Of a stretch of DNA of 64,000 nt, positions 25,800 through 36,373 are shown piece by piece; positions within the stretch are counted from its first letter, which is position 1; each line of letters begins with the position of its first letter. Location: positions 992,001 to 1,056,000 of the forward strand of contig NZ_BCVC01000001.1 in NCBI RefSeq assembly GCF_001591545.1. The letters run 5' to 3'. The DNA comes from Lederbergia lenta NBRC 16444. GTDB taxonomy: Bacteria; Bacillota; Bacilli; Bacillales; Bacillaceae_C. Both the position numbers and the translations under genes were made by a program. The notes below the pieces were generated by a model. That model did not search any database. It saw only the letters and a list, made by a program, of their open reading frames with translations, and had not been told where the DNA came from.

Positions 25800-27636
25800 T
25801 TTACAAGAGCAAATTTTAATTGGTGATGGTGCGATGGGAACCTTACTTTACTCACATGGAATTGATCGCTGTTTTGAAGAGTTAAATCTTACTCATCCAG
25901 AAGAGGTAGCTCGAGTTCATAGGGCATACCTTGATGCTGGATCCGATGTGATTCAAACGAATACTTACGGTGCTAATTATATCAAGCTATCAAGATATGG
26001 GTTGGAGGAAAATGTAAAAAGGATCAATAGTGAAGCTGTTCGCATTGCAAGAGAGACTGTAGGAAACGATGCTTATGTTCTTGGTACGATTGGTGGGATT
26101 CACGGTTCAGGTATACGTTTTGGTAAGACAGAAGAAATAAAACGTAGCTTTAGAGAACAGCTTTACTGTCTACTACTCGGAGGTGTTGATGGACTTTTAC
26201 TCGAAACATATTATGACTTGGAAGAATTAACGACTGTATTAAAAATTGCTCGGGAAGAAACAGATCTGCCAATTATTACAAATGTGTCGATGCATGAGCC
26301 TGGTGTATTGGAAAATGGGATTCATTTGTCAGATGCAATAGTAAGCTTAGAAGATTTAGGGGCAAATATAATTGGGGTGAATTGTAGATTAGGTCCTTAT
26401 CATATGGTAAAAGCATTGGAATCTATTCCAATCCCTCAAAAAGCTTATCTTTCCGTCTATCCGAATGCGAGCTCACCTGAATACCGTGATGGAAAACTTC
26501 TCTATAAAACGGAGCCAGATTACTTTAAAAAATTCGCACGCAATTTTCGTGATGAGGGAGTCCGTTTAATCGGTGGATGCTGCGGAACTACACCAGAACA
26601 TATTAGGGCCTTATCAGAAGGAATAAAAGGATTGAAGCCACTAAAGGAAAAGGAGGTGAAAAAGCAAAGAACAATAGAGGTAGCAAAAATAACACAGCAG
26701 GATGGCCAAACTTTATTTGAGAAAGTGAAAACGAAGCGTTCGATCATCGTAGAGCTAGATACCCCGAAACATTTAGATACAAAGAAATTTTTTGAAGGGG
26801 CAAGGGCGCTCAAAGAAGTGGGAATTGATGGTCTAACGCTTGCAGATAATTCGCTTGCCTCACCACGTATATGTAATATGACAATGGCTTCTATTGTGAA
26901 TAGAGAAATTGATTTGCCGGCTCTCGTCCATATCACATGCCGTGATAGAAATTTAATTGGCTTACAATCACATTTAATGGGTTTACATACGCTAGGAATT
27001 CGAGATTTATTAGCGATCACAGGGGATCCAACAAAGATTGGTGATTTTCCGGGAGCGACATCTGTATATGACGTCACATCATTTGAGCTTATTAAGCTAA
27101 TTAAACAATTTAATGAAGGAATTTCTTTATCGGGTAAATCACTCAAAGAAAAAACAAATTTTCATATTGCCACAGCCTTTAACCCGAATGTTCGGAATGT
27201 TGGGAGAGCTGTGGAGCGATTAGAGAAAAAAATTGGCTATGGGGCAGATTATGTTGTTACACAACCAGTCTTTAGTGAGGAAAAACTTATCGAAGTGAGT
27301 GAGGCTACCAAACATATTACTGCACCGATTTATATTGGAATTATGCCACTCGTTTCTACTAGAAATGCAGAATATTTGCATAATGAGGTACCTGGTATCA
27401 AATTGCCTGATGAAATTCGTTTACGGATGGCAGCAACTGCACAGTCATCAGATCGAGCAATACAGGAGGGATTATCAATCGCCAAGGAACTAATTGATAC
27501 AGCGATGGAACATTTTAATGGAATTTACCTAATCACTCCCTTTATCCGTTATGACTTAACTGTTGAATTAACAAAATATATTCAGAGGAAAGAAAAGGAA
27601 TTAGCTAAAAGTAAAAAATCGCAATTTGTGATTTAA
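25780..27636 (+). CDS. yitJ: Bifunctional homocysteine S-methyltransferase / methylenetetrahydrofolate reductase
   Basis: Encodes 618 residues (B. subtilis YitJ 612). Domain 1 (about 1-290) is a zinc methyltransferase with cysteines in GVNCRLGP and [10 protein letters not shown]. Domain 2 (330-610) is a MetF-like reductase with DLLAITGDP and [17 protein letters not shown]. It supplies 5-methyl-THF and may remethylate homocysteine. The start is TTG at 25780 or the adjacent TTG 25783, after AGGGAGGT; both lie inside the metI end, so translation is coupled. Confidence 0.92.
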   Translation: MLTLLSSLQEQILIGDGAMGTLLYSHGIDRCFEELNLTHPEEVARVHRAYLDAGSDVIQTNTYGANYIKLSRYGLEENVKRINSEAVRIARETVGNDAYVLGTIGGIHGSGIRFGKTEEIKRSFREQLYCLLLGGVDGLLLETYYDLEELTTVLKIAREETDLPIITNVSMHEPGVLENGIHLSDAIVSLEDLGANIIGVNCRLGPYHMVKALESIPIPQKAYLSVYPNASSPEYRDGKLLYKTEPDYFKKFARNFRDEGVRLIGGCCGTTPEHIRALSEGIKGLKPLKEKEVKKQRTIEVAKITQQDGQTLFEKVKTKRSIIVELDTPKHLDTKKFFEGARALKEVGIDGLTLADNSLASPRICNMTMASIVNREIDLPALVHITCRDRNLIGLQSHLMGLHTLGIRDLLAITGDPTKIGDFPGATSVYDVTSFELIKLIKQFNEGISLSGKSLKEKTNFHIATAFNPNVRNVGRAVERLEKKIGYGADYVVTQPVFSEEKLIEVSEATKHITAPIYIGIMPLVSTRNAEYLHNEVPGIKLPDEIRLRMAATAQSSDRAIQEGLSIAKELIDTAMEHFNGIYLITPFIRYDLTVELTKYIQRKEKELAKSKKSQFVI

Positions 27637-27676
27637 TAATTTTTTTAAAAATTTGATAGAAGTTGGGGGAAATAAA

Positions 27677-29965
27677 ATGACAAAAGTATTTAGTTCAAAT
27701 TTAGGCTATCCAAGAATTGGGGAACAACGTGAATGGAAAAAGGAATTGGAGAAATATTGGAGTGGGAAGATTACAGAGGATGAGCTTTTAAAAGAAACGA
27801 AAGCCTTGCGTTTACAAGGGTTAAAGAAGCAACAAGAAAAAGAGATCGACCTCATCCCAGTTGGAGATTTCTCCTTGTATGACCATGTGTTGGATACATC
27901 GCTCATGTTTGGTGTCGTTCCAACAAGATTTCAAAATAGCGGAGCAACATCAGCTTTGGAAACATATTTTGCGATTGCGCGTGGAACAAAAGATGCTGTC
28001 GCATCAGAAATGACAAAATGGTTTAATACAAACTATCATTACATTGTTCCTGAATTTGATCATGTAAAACCAATTTTAACTGAAAATAAACCATTAACTT
28101 TTTATAAAGAAGCAAAAGAAGCGTTAGGTATCGAAGGTAAACCGGTAATATTAGGCCCGATCACATTTTTAAAACTCGGAAAAGGTTATAAAGACGAAAG
28201 CTTTCCTAAACTATTAAACACATTTTTGCCTTTGTATATCCAAGTTTTACAGGAGCTAAAAGAAGCAGGTGTACAGTGGGTTCAAGTGGATGAGCCAATC
28301 TTGGGTACAAATTTAACGAGCTCAGATCTTGAACAAATTAAAAAAGCGTATGAAACTATTGCTCAGGCTATTCCGGGAATTAATCTTATTATTCAAACAT
28401 ATTTTGAATCCGTTGATTTCTATGAGGATATAGTGAGCCTACCAGTTGCGGGTATTGGCCTAGACTTTGTCCATGGTGATGCACTTAATGCTCTACGTCA
28501 ATATGGTTTCCCCAAGGACAAGGTTCTTGCTGCCGGAGTTATTGATGGAAGAAACGTATGGCGTCAAAACTTGGAAAATAAGCTCGGTCTTTTAGAAACA
28601 ATTAAGCAAATAGTAGATAAAGATCGGATTATTGTTCAACCTTCCTCATCTTTACTTCATGTACCCGTAACGAAAAGTTCGGAAAAATTGCTAGATCCTA
28701 TTATTAAAGATGCATTGTCTTTTGCAGATGAAAAGCTAGAAGAAGTTGTAGCTCTTGCTAAAGGTTTAGAAAATGGAAAAGCAAGCATCGTAAAAGAACT
28801 TGAGAATAGTGTTCAAGCAATCGATACATTAAATAATTCGAAATACCGTAAAAAAACAGCTAGTCAAATTAATCCAAGTGAATTGAGTGCTGATCGAGCA
28901 TTACCATTTTCACAAAGAATATCAGTTCAAAAGGAAATATTACAACTACCTTTATTGCCAACAACAACAATCGGAAGCTTGCCTCAAACAACAGAAGTAA
29001 GAAAGCAAAGGTTGAAATGGCGTAAAGGTGACATTACTGACCGTGAATATGAACAATATATTGAAGCGGAAACGAAAAAATGGATTGAGATCCAAGAAGA
29101 TATCGGAATTGATGTTTTAGTACATGGTGAATTTGAACGTACAGATATGGTTGAATATTTCGGTGAAAAATTGAATGGTTTTCAAGTAACAAAGTTTGGG
29201 TGGGTGCAATCGTATGGTTCACGCTGTGTAAAACCACCACTTATTTTTGGTGAGGTATCTTTTGATGAACCAATGACAGTGAAAGAAAGTATCTACGCCC
29301 AATCTTTAACAGATAGACGAGTAAAAGGAATGCTAACTGGTCCCGTAACCATTTTAAACTGGTCATTTGTAAGGGATGATATTTCTAGGTATGATGTATT
29401 GAATCAAATTGCGGTTGCGTTACGTAGTGAAATAGAAGAGTTAGAAAAAAATGATATAAAAATCATTCAAGTTGATGAGCCTGCACTTCGTGAAGGGCTG
29501 CCACTTAAACGAAATAAGTGGAATGAATATTTGGATGCAGCTGTTTATGCATTTAAATTATCGACAGCTTCAGTAGAAAATAGCACACAAATTCATACAC
29601 ATATGTGCTATTCGAGTTTCGGAGATATATTCGATGCAATCAGCGGTTTAGATGCAGATGTCATTTCCATTGAAACATCTAGAAGTCATGGCGAGCTAAT
29701 TTCAACGTTCGAGGATAACACATACGACAAAGAAATTGGCCTCGGTGTATATGATATTCATAGTCCGCGGGTGCCAAGTAAAGAAGAAATCAAAGAAAAT
29801 ATTAACCGCGCACTTAAAACAATACCGGCAAATCAATTTTGGATCAATCCAGATTGCGGATTGAAAACAAGACAAGAAGCAGAAACGATTGCCGCATTGA
29901 AACTAATGGTTGAAGCTGCAATTGAAGTAAGAAATGAGCAATTTGCTGCTGTTCAAGATAATTAA
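27677..29965 (+). CDS. metE: Cobalamin-independent methionine synthase MetE
   Basis: Encodes 762 residues, exactly the B. subtilis length. An N-terminal folate-binding half starts [20 protein letters not shown], and the C-terminal half carries the zinc site: HTHMCYSSF, and NPDCGLKTR near the end. It transfers the methyl group from 5-methyl-tetrahydropteroyl-triglutamate to homocysteine. ATG 27677 is preferred to the in-frame upstream start because GGGGGA lies 6 nt before it. It is the last intact gene of the S-box operon. Confidence 0.95.
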   Translation: MTKVFSSNLGYPRIGEQREWKKELEKYWSGKITEDELLKETKALRLQGLKKQQEKEIDLIPVGDFSLYDHVLDTSLMFGVVPTRFQNSGATSALETYFAIARGTKDAVASEMTKWFNTNYHYIVPEFDHVKPILTENKPLTFYKEAKEALGIEGKPVILGPITFLKLGKGYKDESFPKLLNTFLPLYIQVLQELKEAGVQWVQVDEPILGTNLTSSDLEQIKKAYETIAQAIPGINLIIQTYFESVDFYEDIVSLPVAGIGLDFVHGDALNALRQYGFPKDKVLAAGVIDGRNVWRQNLENKLGLLETIKQIVDKDRIIVQPSSSLLHVPVTKSSEKLLDPIIKDALSFADEKLEEVVALAKGLENGKASIVKELENSVQAIDTLNNSKYRKKTASQINPSELSADRALPFSQRISVQKEILQLPLLPTTTIGSLPQTTEVRKQRLKWRKGDITDREYEQYIEAETKKWIEIQEDIGIDVLVHGEFERTDMVEYFGEKLNGFQVTKFGWVQSYGSRCVKPPLIFGEVSFDEPMTVKESIYAQSLTDRRVKGMLTGPVTILNWSFVRDDISRYDVLNQIAVALRSEIEELEKNDIKIIQVDEPALREGLPLKRNKWNEYLDAAVYAFKLSTASVENSTQIHTHMCYSSFGDIFDAISGLDADVISIETSRSHGELISTFEDNTYDKEIGLGVYDIHSPRVPSKEEIKENINRALKTIPANQFWINPDCGLKTRQEAETIAALKLMVEAAIEVRNEQFAAVQDN

Positions 29966-29998
29966 CTAAGAAATACGGAAATGAACAGATCCATTTAA

Positions 29999-30033
29999 AC
30001 TCTGTGAGTGCTATTGAGCATTCACAGAGCTTT
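29999..30033 (+). terminator. Terminator after metE
   Basis: CTCTGTGAGTGCT pairs with AGCATTCACAGAG (one mismatch-free stem apart from G-U), followed by CTTTTGTTTT. It closes the metI-yitJ-metE operon. Confidence 0.85.
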
Positions 30034-30086
30034 TGTTTTAAAAACGACTATTCCAAAAGAGTTAATATTTTGAGAAGAGGTGAAAA

Positions 30087-30924
30087 ATGAAGAAACCTAA
30101 AATAATATTATTATCCACCTTAATTTTGACAATGTTTATTTTATCGGCTTGTAATAGTAATAATAAATCTGCAGCTGGGGCAGAAAAGAAAATAATCAAT
30201 GTTGGAACATCGTCAGGTCTGTATAGCGAGCTATTTTTAAATGCAGTGAAACCGACTTCATAGAAAACAGGTTATACAATTAAAGTTGTTAAATTCTCCG
30301 AGTTACTACTTGTAAATGTTGCGATTAATGAAGGATCAATAGATCTTAATATGGATCAGCATACTGCTTATTTTAGTAAATTTAATAAGGTAAGAGGTGC
30401 TAAACTTACAAGTTTAACACCGATTCCAATGGTACCAGCGGGATTTTTCCAGAGGAAAAGAGCGCCTTAGCTGACATAGCAGAAGATGTGTAATTGGCAT
30501 TCCAAAGGATCCTTCAAATGCCGCCCGAGCCTATGCCCTTCTCGAGAAAGTAGATTTGATTAAGTTAAGGGAGGGATTGAATTGGTAAATGTAGGTAAAA
30601 AAGATATGGAAGAAAATCCATTTTAACTAGATATAATAGAAATAGACTCCGCACAAATTACCCGTGGTTTAGCTGACTTGGACTACGGAGTTATACCAGG
30701 AAGTATCGTTTACTCCGCCGACTCCGATCCTGCAACTAGTTTAGTATCAGAGGATGTGTTAAAACAATTAGAATTAGTTGCGTGTTGTGGACGAAACAAA
30801 CTAGGATACCCAAGGGGCCCAAGATGTAATAGACGCATATCAAACTGATGAATTTAAAATGTATAATGAAGAAAATAATGAAGAAAATTACTGGTTTATT
30901 CCTGAGGAATTAAAAATGACATAA
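30087..30924 (+). pseudogene. Decayed MetQ/NlpA-type methionine-binding lipoprotein
   Basis: The region reads as a nearly full-length NlpA-family lipoprotein broken by mutations. It keeps an SD (AGAAGAGGTG), ATG 30087 and a lipoprotein signal (LSACNS, lipobox cysteine near residue 22). A TAG at 30261-30263 stops the frame after 58 codons. The same frame resumes (GYTIKVVKFSELL, NMDQHTAYFSKF, LTPIPMVPAG); later parts need at least three frame changes (EEKSALADIAEDV, IGIPKDPSNAARAYALLEK, VIPGSIVYSA). No metN or metP partner is next to it. Methionine uptake from this locus is lost. Confidence 0.88.
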
Positions 30925-30928
30925 AAAT

Positions 30929-30975
30929 TAGCAAGTCCCATCAGGAGCTTATGACCGATGGGACTTGCTTTATTT
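30929..30975 (+). terminator. Terminator after the decayed lipoprotein gene
   Basis: AGCAAGTCCCATC pairs with GATGGGACTTGCT around a 16-nt loop, followed by TTATTTTG. The 13-bp stem remains intact although the gene before it has decayed. Confidence 0.8.
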
Positions 30976-31107
30976 TGAAGAAAAAGAGAGTATAATGAAT
31001 ATTCGTAAAGAAGGTAAAGGGAGAGCCACTATAAAAACTAAGAAAATACGAGATTTTTCGAAATGGCTATCTAGTGTGTTACGTTATTACATAATAAGGT
31101 TTTAGAG

Positions 31108-32079
31108 ATGGAAAAGAGGCTAGTAAGAGAAATGAAGCTAATAAGTAATATACTTTCTAAAAAATTACCATTCCTCATTTTATTAGTAGCTATTGGAACT
31201 TATTTTTCACCATTTTATTGGAAAGTAGCAACATGGGTTCCGAGCTTTTTACTTGGGGTCGTGATATTTTTTACAGGTTTATCTATGAATATTGCATCGC
31301 TTAAAAAAATGAGAACAAAAAAAAGAGAGTTACTGGCAGCAACTATACTAAAATGGACGATCTCCGTCATTATCTCTATTGGCCTTGCATATATTTTCTT
31401 TGCTTCCAAGCCAGAAATTGCTGCTGGGCTGATTTTGTCAGGAACACTACCAAGTGCCACTTCAGCAACAGTCTACACCTTTTTAGCAGGTGGAAATACA
31501 TCGTTAGTCATTGCAGCATCACTTTTAGATGTAGTGATTAGTCCAATTGTTGCACCACTTTCTATGATGGGAATGTTTAATGAACATATAAATATTTCCT
31601 TTTTTAGTTTATTACAATCATTTCTATTGATCGTAGTTCTACCACTAGGTATTGGATTATTTACTCAAAAGACTTGGCCAGGTTCTGAGGTGTATTCTAA
31701 ATCTGCCACAAAATTTGGTTCTTCTATTGCATTATTATTAATCGTCCATACGATTGTAGGTGGTGGGAAAGATACCATTTCTTCTGAAATAAGCTCACTT
31801 CCTCTAATAGCAGTTGCGACATTCTTACAAGTAATACTTCCGATGGTAGCTGCTTATTTCATTGCTAGAAAAATTCATATTAGTGAAGGAGATAGCAGAG
31901 CAATATTATTCCATGTGGGATTATGTAATACATCACTTGCTGCTATTTTGGCTTTTAAATTTATAGGAGAGCTTGGTGCGATTGCCCCAATTTTAAATAT
32001 GATATTCAATTTATCGATAGGTGCTCATATCGCCAACTATTTTAATAAGTTGGAAGGAGCAGACTCGAGCGGTATGTGA
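31108..32079 (+). CDS. Bile acid:sodium symporter (BASS) family transporter
   Basis: Encodes 323 residues with nine or ten membrane helices. BASS-fold features are GVVIFFTGLSMNIASLKK, ILSGTLPSATSATVYTFLAGGNTSLVIAASLLDVVISP (sodium-site-like crossing region) and FHVGLCNTSLAAILA. Bacterial members move organic acids such as pantoate or other small anions; the substrate is unknown. ATG 31108 has only a weak AAGG upstream; ATG 31132 after AGTAAGAGAA is another option. It lies alone between the dead metQ gene and an MFS gene. Confidence 0.82.
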   Translation: MEKRLVREMKLISNILSKKLPFLILLVAIGTYFSPFYWKVATWVPSFLLGVVIFFTGLSMNIASLKKMRTKKRELLAATILKWTISVIISIGLAYIFFASKPEIAAGLILSGTLPSATSATVYTFLAGGNTSLVIAASLLDVVISPIVAPLSMMGMFNEHINISFFSLLQSFLLIVVLPLGIGLFTQKTWPGSEVYSKSATKFGSSIALLLIVHTIVGGGKDTISSEISSLPLIAVATFLQVILPMVAAYFIARKIHISEGDSRAILFHVGLCNTSLAAILAFKFIGELGAIAPILNMIFNLSIGAHIANYFNKLEGADSSGM

Positions 32080-32281
32080 AAAAGCTTGAAAAAATAAATA
32101 ACTCTTGAAATGGGTTGAAATATTTTTCTATTGCATACATTAACAATTCTATGATGTGAGATATTCTCTTTATGATAGGGAATAACTAATTTTAATTAAG
32201 TTATAGAAATGGAAATCTTATTGTGGTAATTCACTTTATATTACCTTAGAAAGATTAATTATATAGAAATCAGGTGACAGT

Positions 32282-33688
32282 ATGGCAGAAAAGCCTAAAG
32301 TCAATGAAAAGGCATTTTGGTCGATTATTTTTGCTGTTTTTTTCGGTAACTTTTTGGCGGTAATGAACACATCGACAGTGAATGTTGCGATACCTTCTTT
32401 AATGGAACAATTTTCGGCAGAGCTGCCAAGGGCTCAATGGACGGTTACGGGATTTATGCTTGCAGCTGGTGCAGCCGCTCCTTCTGCTGGTTGGTTTGGA
32501 ACGAGATTTGGGTATAAAAAAGTTTATATCGGAGCATTATGTGGATTTTTTGTTTTTTCACTGGCTTGCATATTTTCTTGGACAGTCGAGGTGTTAATTG
32601 TTTCACGAATGCTGCAAGGAGTGTGTAGTGGTATTTTAATGCCGACTACGATGACGCTTATATATCAATCAATTGATAAGAGTAGGCAAGCATATGGTTT
32701 GAGTCTATGGAGTTTGTCGGCGGTACTTGCGCCAGCAATTGGTCCAGTTCTTGCTGGGTTTTTAATTGATTTATTCGACTGGCGCGCGTTATTTTATTTG
32801 AATTTACCAATCGCGATAGCAGCGATTGTTGCTGCTGTAAAATTCCTTCCAATTACAGTAAAGGGAAGCAAAACACCATTTGATTTCCCAGGACTTCTAT
32901 TTTCATTCGGGGGCAGTATTTTATTATTAACGGCATTTGCGGAAGCAGGGTCATGGGGATGGTTGGATTGGAAAACGTTATTCACTATAAGTGCTGGTAT
33001 ACTACTGTTATGTTTATTTATCAGAAGGGAACTTAAAGTCGAGTTTCCACTCTTAAATTTTACTGTATTATCACATCGGCGTTTCACTTATAGTTTATTC
33101 TTAAACGCCGTGTTATCGATCGGTTTATATGCTGGAGCTTTTTTAGTGCCGATCTTTCTGCAAACATCACTTCAACTTGGCGCATTTGAAACGGGGATGA
33201 TTATGATGCCGGGAGCCTTTATGATGGCAATAATCACTCCAGTAACTGGGAAACTGTATGATAAAATTGGCCCAGTTCGACTGATTGTCTCAGGAATATC
33301 GATTATGATAATAGGGACTTATATGATGGGAAACTTATCGATAGAAACAACTGCTTTATACATTATTATCTGGACATCAATTCGCTATATTGGTATTGCG
33401 CTTTGTAACATGCCAATCACCAATGCGGGTATGTCTTCTATCCCATTGGATATAACTGGGTACGCATCCGCTTTGAATAACTGGACTCGTCAGTGTATTG
33501 CATCGTTATCGATCGCACTTTTTTCAGCATTGCTCGCTTTCAGATCTTCTTCCTATATACAAACAGGGGACAATGCATCTGCCGCATCCGCTCTAGCTGC
33601 TGGAGATGTATTTCTTTATTCGCTCATCCCGCTTATATTGGCACTGCCAATTTCCTTTATGCTTAGAGATAAAAACGATCGGGGATAA
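32282..33688 (+). CDS. MFS multidrug efflux transporter, DHA2 (EmrB/QacA) family
   Basis: Encodes 468 residues with about 13-14 membrane helices. Motifs: TSTVNVAIPSLMEQF in helix 1, QWTVTGFMLAAGAAAPSAGWFGTRFGYKK (motif A region), and LSAVLAPAIGPVLAGFLID (motif C of drug:H+ antiporters). AGGTGAC lies 5 nt before the ATG. No regulator sits next to it. A second DHA2 pump is at 56582. Substrates cannot be read from sequence. Confidence 0.88.
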   Translation: MAEKPKVNEKAFWSIIFAVFFGNFLAVMNTSTVNVAIPSLMEQFSAELPRAQWTVTGFMLAAGAAAPSAGWFGTRFGYKKVYIGALCGFFVFSLACIFSWTVEVLIVSRMLQGVCSGILMPTTMTLIYQSIDKSRQAYGLSLWSLSAVLAPAIGPVLAGFLIDLFDWRALFYLNLPIAIAAIVAAVKFLPITVKGSKTPFDFPGLLFSFGGSILLLTAFAEAGSWGWLDWKTLFTISAGILLLCLFIRRELKVEFPLLNFTVLSHRRFTYSLFLNAVLSIGLYAGAFLVPIFLQTSLQLGAFETGMIMMPGAFMMAIITPVTGKLYDKIGPVRLIVSGISIMIIGTYMMGNLSIETTALYIIIWTSIRYIGIALCNMPITNAGMSSIPLDITGYASALNNWTRQCIASLSIALFSALLAFRSSSYIQTGDNASAASALAAGDVFLYSLIPLILALPISFMLRDKNDRG

Positions 33689-33811
33689 ATACAATAATAT
33701 GCGATTAAACTGTAAATAAGTCAGACGGTTAATGTAGATTTAAAAATAAGTATAACACTAAGTAATAATTACGCATTGGTCAGGTGTAGGTTAGCAAAAA
33801 AACAAATATGA

Positions 33812-33847
33812 AAAACCCTCCCTTTTGCCTATAGGCAAAAGGGAGGG
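33812..33847 (-). terminator. Terminator of the KGG-repeat gene
   Basis: CCCTCCCTTTTGCC and GGCAAAAGGGAGGG form a perfect 14-bp stem with a TATA loop. The T run (read from AAAAA at 33811-33815) is on the minus strand, so it ends the transcript from 34352. Confidence 0.85.
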
Positions 33848-33947
33848 AGATGGAGTACAATAAAGGTATCATTTAATCAGTTTTCATTAGGACGAAAGGG
33901 GGGCCATCCTTTTCGTTCTTTTTGATTTTTTGATGGTATCTATCTTA

Positions 33948-34352
33948 TCAATCGTCATCATTATTACGTTGTTTAGCGCGGGCTTCTCCGCCTTTTTCTC
34001 CAATTTCCTCATAAAAATCTTTGTCGTGGTTTTTAGAAGTAGCTTCTCCACCTTTTTGGCCGATTTTCTCGTAAAAGTCTTTGTCGTGGTTTTCGGAAGT
34101 AGCTTCTCCGCCTTTTTTACCGATTTCCTGATAAAAGTCTTTGTCATGATTTTCGGAAGTAGCTTCTCCACCTTTTTGGCCGATTTCCTGATAAAAGTCT
34201 TTGTCGTGATTTTCTGAAGTAGCTTCTCCGCCTTTTTGGCCGATTTCCTCATAAAATTCTCTGTCATGATTTTTTGCTGTAGCTTCTCCACCTTTACGTC
34301 CTGCTTCTTCTAATGACATTTTCCCATTATTGTTTTTGTTATTGTTAGCCAT
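33948..34352 (-). CDS. KGG-repeat general stress protein (GsiB-like hydrophilin)
   Basis: Encodes 134 very hydrophilic residues. Five 20-residue repeats follow the pattern KGGEATSENHDKDFYEEIGQ, with a sixth partial copy; each has the KGG motif of the GsiB/Con-10 family. Such LEA-like proteins protect cells during desiccation, glucose starvation and general stress; B. subtilis gsiB is a sigma-B gene. AGGAGG precedes the ATG. Upstream, GTTTAG (34424-34429), 15 nt and GGAAGA (34403-34408) weakly resemble a sigma-B promoter. The DNA repeats also create spurious overlapping frames. Confidence 0.92.
   Translation of the reverse strand: MANNNKNNNGKMSLEEAGRKGGEATAKNHDREFYEEIGQKGGEATSENHDKDFYQEIGQKGGEATSENHDKDFYQEIGKKGGEATSENHDKDFYEKIGQKGGEATSKNHDKDFYEEIGEKGGEARAKQRNNDDD
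33980..34310. repeat. Tandem 60-bp repeats inside the KGG gene
   Basis: About five copies of a 60-bp unit (for example CTTCTCCGCCTTTTTGGCCG with TCGTGATTTTCTGAAGTAG) encode the 20-residue protein repeats. The internal copies are much more alike than the outer ones, so copy number may vary between strains. Confidence 0.85.
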
Positions 34353-34610
34353 TTAAAATTCCTCCTCTATTGTTTTGGTTACTTTGTCTTGTACATACTT
34401 ACTCTTCCTTTAAAATCTAACTACTAAACTAACATTTAAAATATAACCCTTGATTTAACACAACAGAAATATTTGTAATATTATTTTAATATGAGGAATG
34501 CTAGGACTAAGAGAATGTAAAAAAGTAGTAATGGATTGGAAATTAAGAAAACCGAAGTTTTACCAAACTTTTAAATGGATAGGAAAATAATAAAGATAGA
34601 GTAATTTATA

Positions 34611-35137
34611 ATGGGCATGAACGATTTTCAACAGGAGGAGTACGTATATGGAATATATTTGTGAAGGAATTTAGTTCCTTTTTACAAAAAGGTAAAGCTT
34701 TTTGTATTGCAGAAGGTCAGGGAAGAAACTCTGTATACCTTGCGGAGCAAGGATTGAATGTGACTGTCTGGGATTACGCATCTGCGGTCTGAACAAAATA
34801 AATAAACTTGCCAAAGTTCGAGGTATGGGAGTTATAACGGAATTGCATGATTTAGCAAAAGTAGAGTGGATGGAGCAAGAGTGGAATGCGATTGTTCATA
34901 TATTCGGTCACTTACCTAAGCCTGTTTTCAATAAAACCTTTGAAGGAATTAAAACAGCTTCATTATGGAACTGGTGGTCTAAATAATATATAAATACTCT
35001 GCGCTCCGGAAACTCTATTAAATAATTTAAAAGATTTCTTTATTCATCATTTTTACATTGAGGAAGTAAAAAGAATGGAAGGTCGTTTGCACACAGGAAA
35101 AGCTTATGTTGTTCAAGCTTTATTTGCAAAAAGATGA
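34611..35137 (+). pseudogene. Decayed class I SAM-dependent methyltransferase (TehB-like)
   Basis: Fragments of one methyltransferase appear in order but in different frames: MGMNDFQQEEYVYG (from 34611), NIFVKEFSSFLQKGKAFCIA plus EGQGRNSVYLAEQG (SAM-binding motif I), ELHDLAKVEWMEQEWNAIVH plus IFGHLPKP, and at the end EEVKRMEGRLHTGKAYVVQA, stopping at 35135-35137. A small deletion near 34652, a TGA near 34790 and further shifts after 34980 break it; the segment after motif IV is largely missing. A shortened frame at 34702-34986 is not a functional gene. Confidence 0.82.
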
Positions 35138-35277
35138 TTAGCAAATTTACAAGCGTGAATAACGATGATTTTGGGAGGAATTCATAAAGGATTGTCGAAA
35201 TAGATATATAGATGGAAGAACAACATGAAAGTGGACATCACATCACTGAATATAAAATAGTTACGGAGGTTATGTTC

Positions 35278-35829
35278 ATGAGTAAAAAAGTATTAATTGT
35301 TACGGGAGACGCCGTAGAGGCACTTGAAATATTTTATCCATATTATCGATGTCTCGAAGAAGGATTTGAAGTGACAATTGCATCACCTTCTGTAAAAAAA
35401 TTGTATACTGTAACTCACGACTTTATAGAAGGAAAGGAAACGTATGTGGAAAAACCGGCATATGGCCTTGATTCTCATGCTGCTTTTGCTGATGTCGATC
35501 CTTTTAATTATGATGGGTTAATAATCCCAGGCGGACGGGCCCCTGAATATATTCGTTTAGATGAAGACCTTCCAAAAATCGTCCGTCATTTCTTCGAGGA
35601 AAATAAACCAGTTGGTGCCATTTGTCACGCGACTCAAGTATTGTCTATCATACCGGATTTGATGGAGGGACGAGAGTTAACTGCATATATTGCATGCAAG
35701 CCAGATGTGATTGCATGCGGAGCTACTTATATAGATGATCCATTGCACGTGCATAAAAATCTGGTTTCTGGTCATGCATGGCCAGATTTACCAGGGTTCA
35801 TGCGTGAATTTATTCAGTTGTTGAAATAG
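35278..35829 (+). CDS. DJ-1/PfpI family protein
   Basis: Encodes 183 residues. The DJ-1/PfpI fold shows KKVLIVTGDAVEALEIFYPYY, YDGLIIPGGRAPEYIR and the nucleophile elbow GAICHATQVL, whose cysteine is followed by His as in PfpI-type members. Family activities include glyoxalase/chaperone, peptidase and isocyanide hydratase; none can be chosen here. ATG 35278 lies 7 nt after ACGGAGGT; the longer in-frame start 22 codons earlier has no ribosome site. Confidence 0.85.
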   Translation: MSKKVLIVTGDAVEALEIFYPYYRCLEEGFEVTIASPSVKKLYTVTHDFIEGKETYVEKPAYGLDSHAAFADVDPFNYDGLIIPGGRAPEYIRLDEDLPKIVRHFFEENKPVGAICHATQVLSIIPDLMEGRELTAYIACKPDVIACGATYIDDPLHVHKNLVSGHAWPDLPGFMREFIQLLK

Positions 35830-36066
35830 GTAAGGCTAAAAAGGTTATAAATACAGTCTTATATGTATAACAGAGGAATAGGGGAGACAAGATAGATCCT
35901 AAATGATTTATTTGGTCTTCTCTTTCATATGTTAAAAATATTGAAATATTTATGAAAGGTTTTGAAATGGTGGAATAGTCAGAGATATATTTCGCGATTT
36001 GATATAGTTATAATATAATCGGACTTAAGGCTCGATTCTCTATATAGGTGTATAGAATACTAGTTA

Positions 36067-36368
36067 ATGTTTTGGGGGGAATATTTAGAAAGCGGAATGT
36101 CTTTGCTTGAAGTACTATACTCCATTGTTGTCGTAACAATCTTAACTATTTTACTCAATCTGCTAAAACTAATAAGCAATCTTAAAATGTATCAAACGCC
36201 ACATATATTAAACAAACATATAATGATCCATCTAAATACAAATTATGGCTCGATACCTGGGAGGAGACGATATTAGCATGGGAAAATTAAAAGTATGTCT
36301 AAAGATACAAAATGAAAAAAGCGCTATGTTAATTGAAATTTGTGGGAATGAGTCTCACTACTATTAAT
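36067..36368 (+). pseudogene. Degenerate ComG-type pseudopilin gene next to comC
   Basis: The first frame (36067-36276) encodes ESGMSLLEVLYSIVVVTILTILLNLL, a type IV pilin-like N-terminus with a prepilin cleavage site (G before M) and the conserved Glu at +5. After about residue 43 the likely continuation moves to another frame (TYIKQTYNDPSKYKLWLDTW then EETILAWE) and then to a third (KLKVCLKIQNEKSAMLIEIC then GNESHYY, stop near 36367). Size and layout resemble ComGE-like minor pseudopilins. Two frameshifts make it very likely non-functional, unless they are sequencing errors. Confidence 0.6.
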
Positions 36369-36373
36369 AGCCG

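Noticed and set aside
30995-31105. A 36-codon frame between the dead metQ gene and the BASS transporter with AAAGAGAG before its ATG.
   Set aside because: The start overlaps a TATAAT-like element, the peptide is basic with no known motif, and it may simply be leader sequence of the transporter gene.
33887-34291. A second long minus-strand frame (134 codons) with KKAEKLLQK-like repeats.
   Set aside because: It is the frame-shifted reading of the 60-bp KGG repeats; any tandem repeat whose length is a multiple of three keeps shadow frames open.
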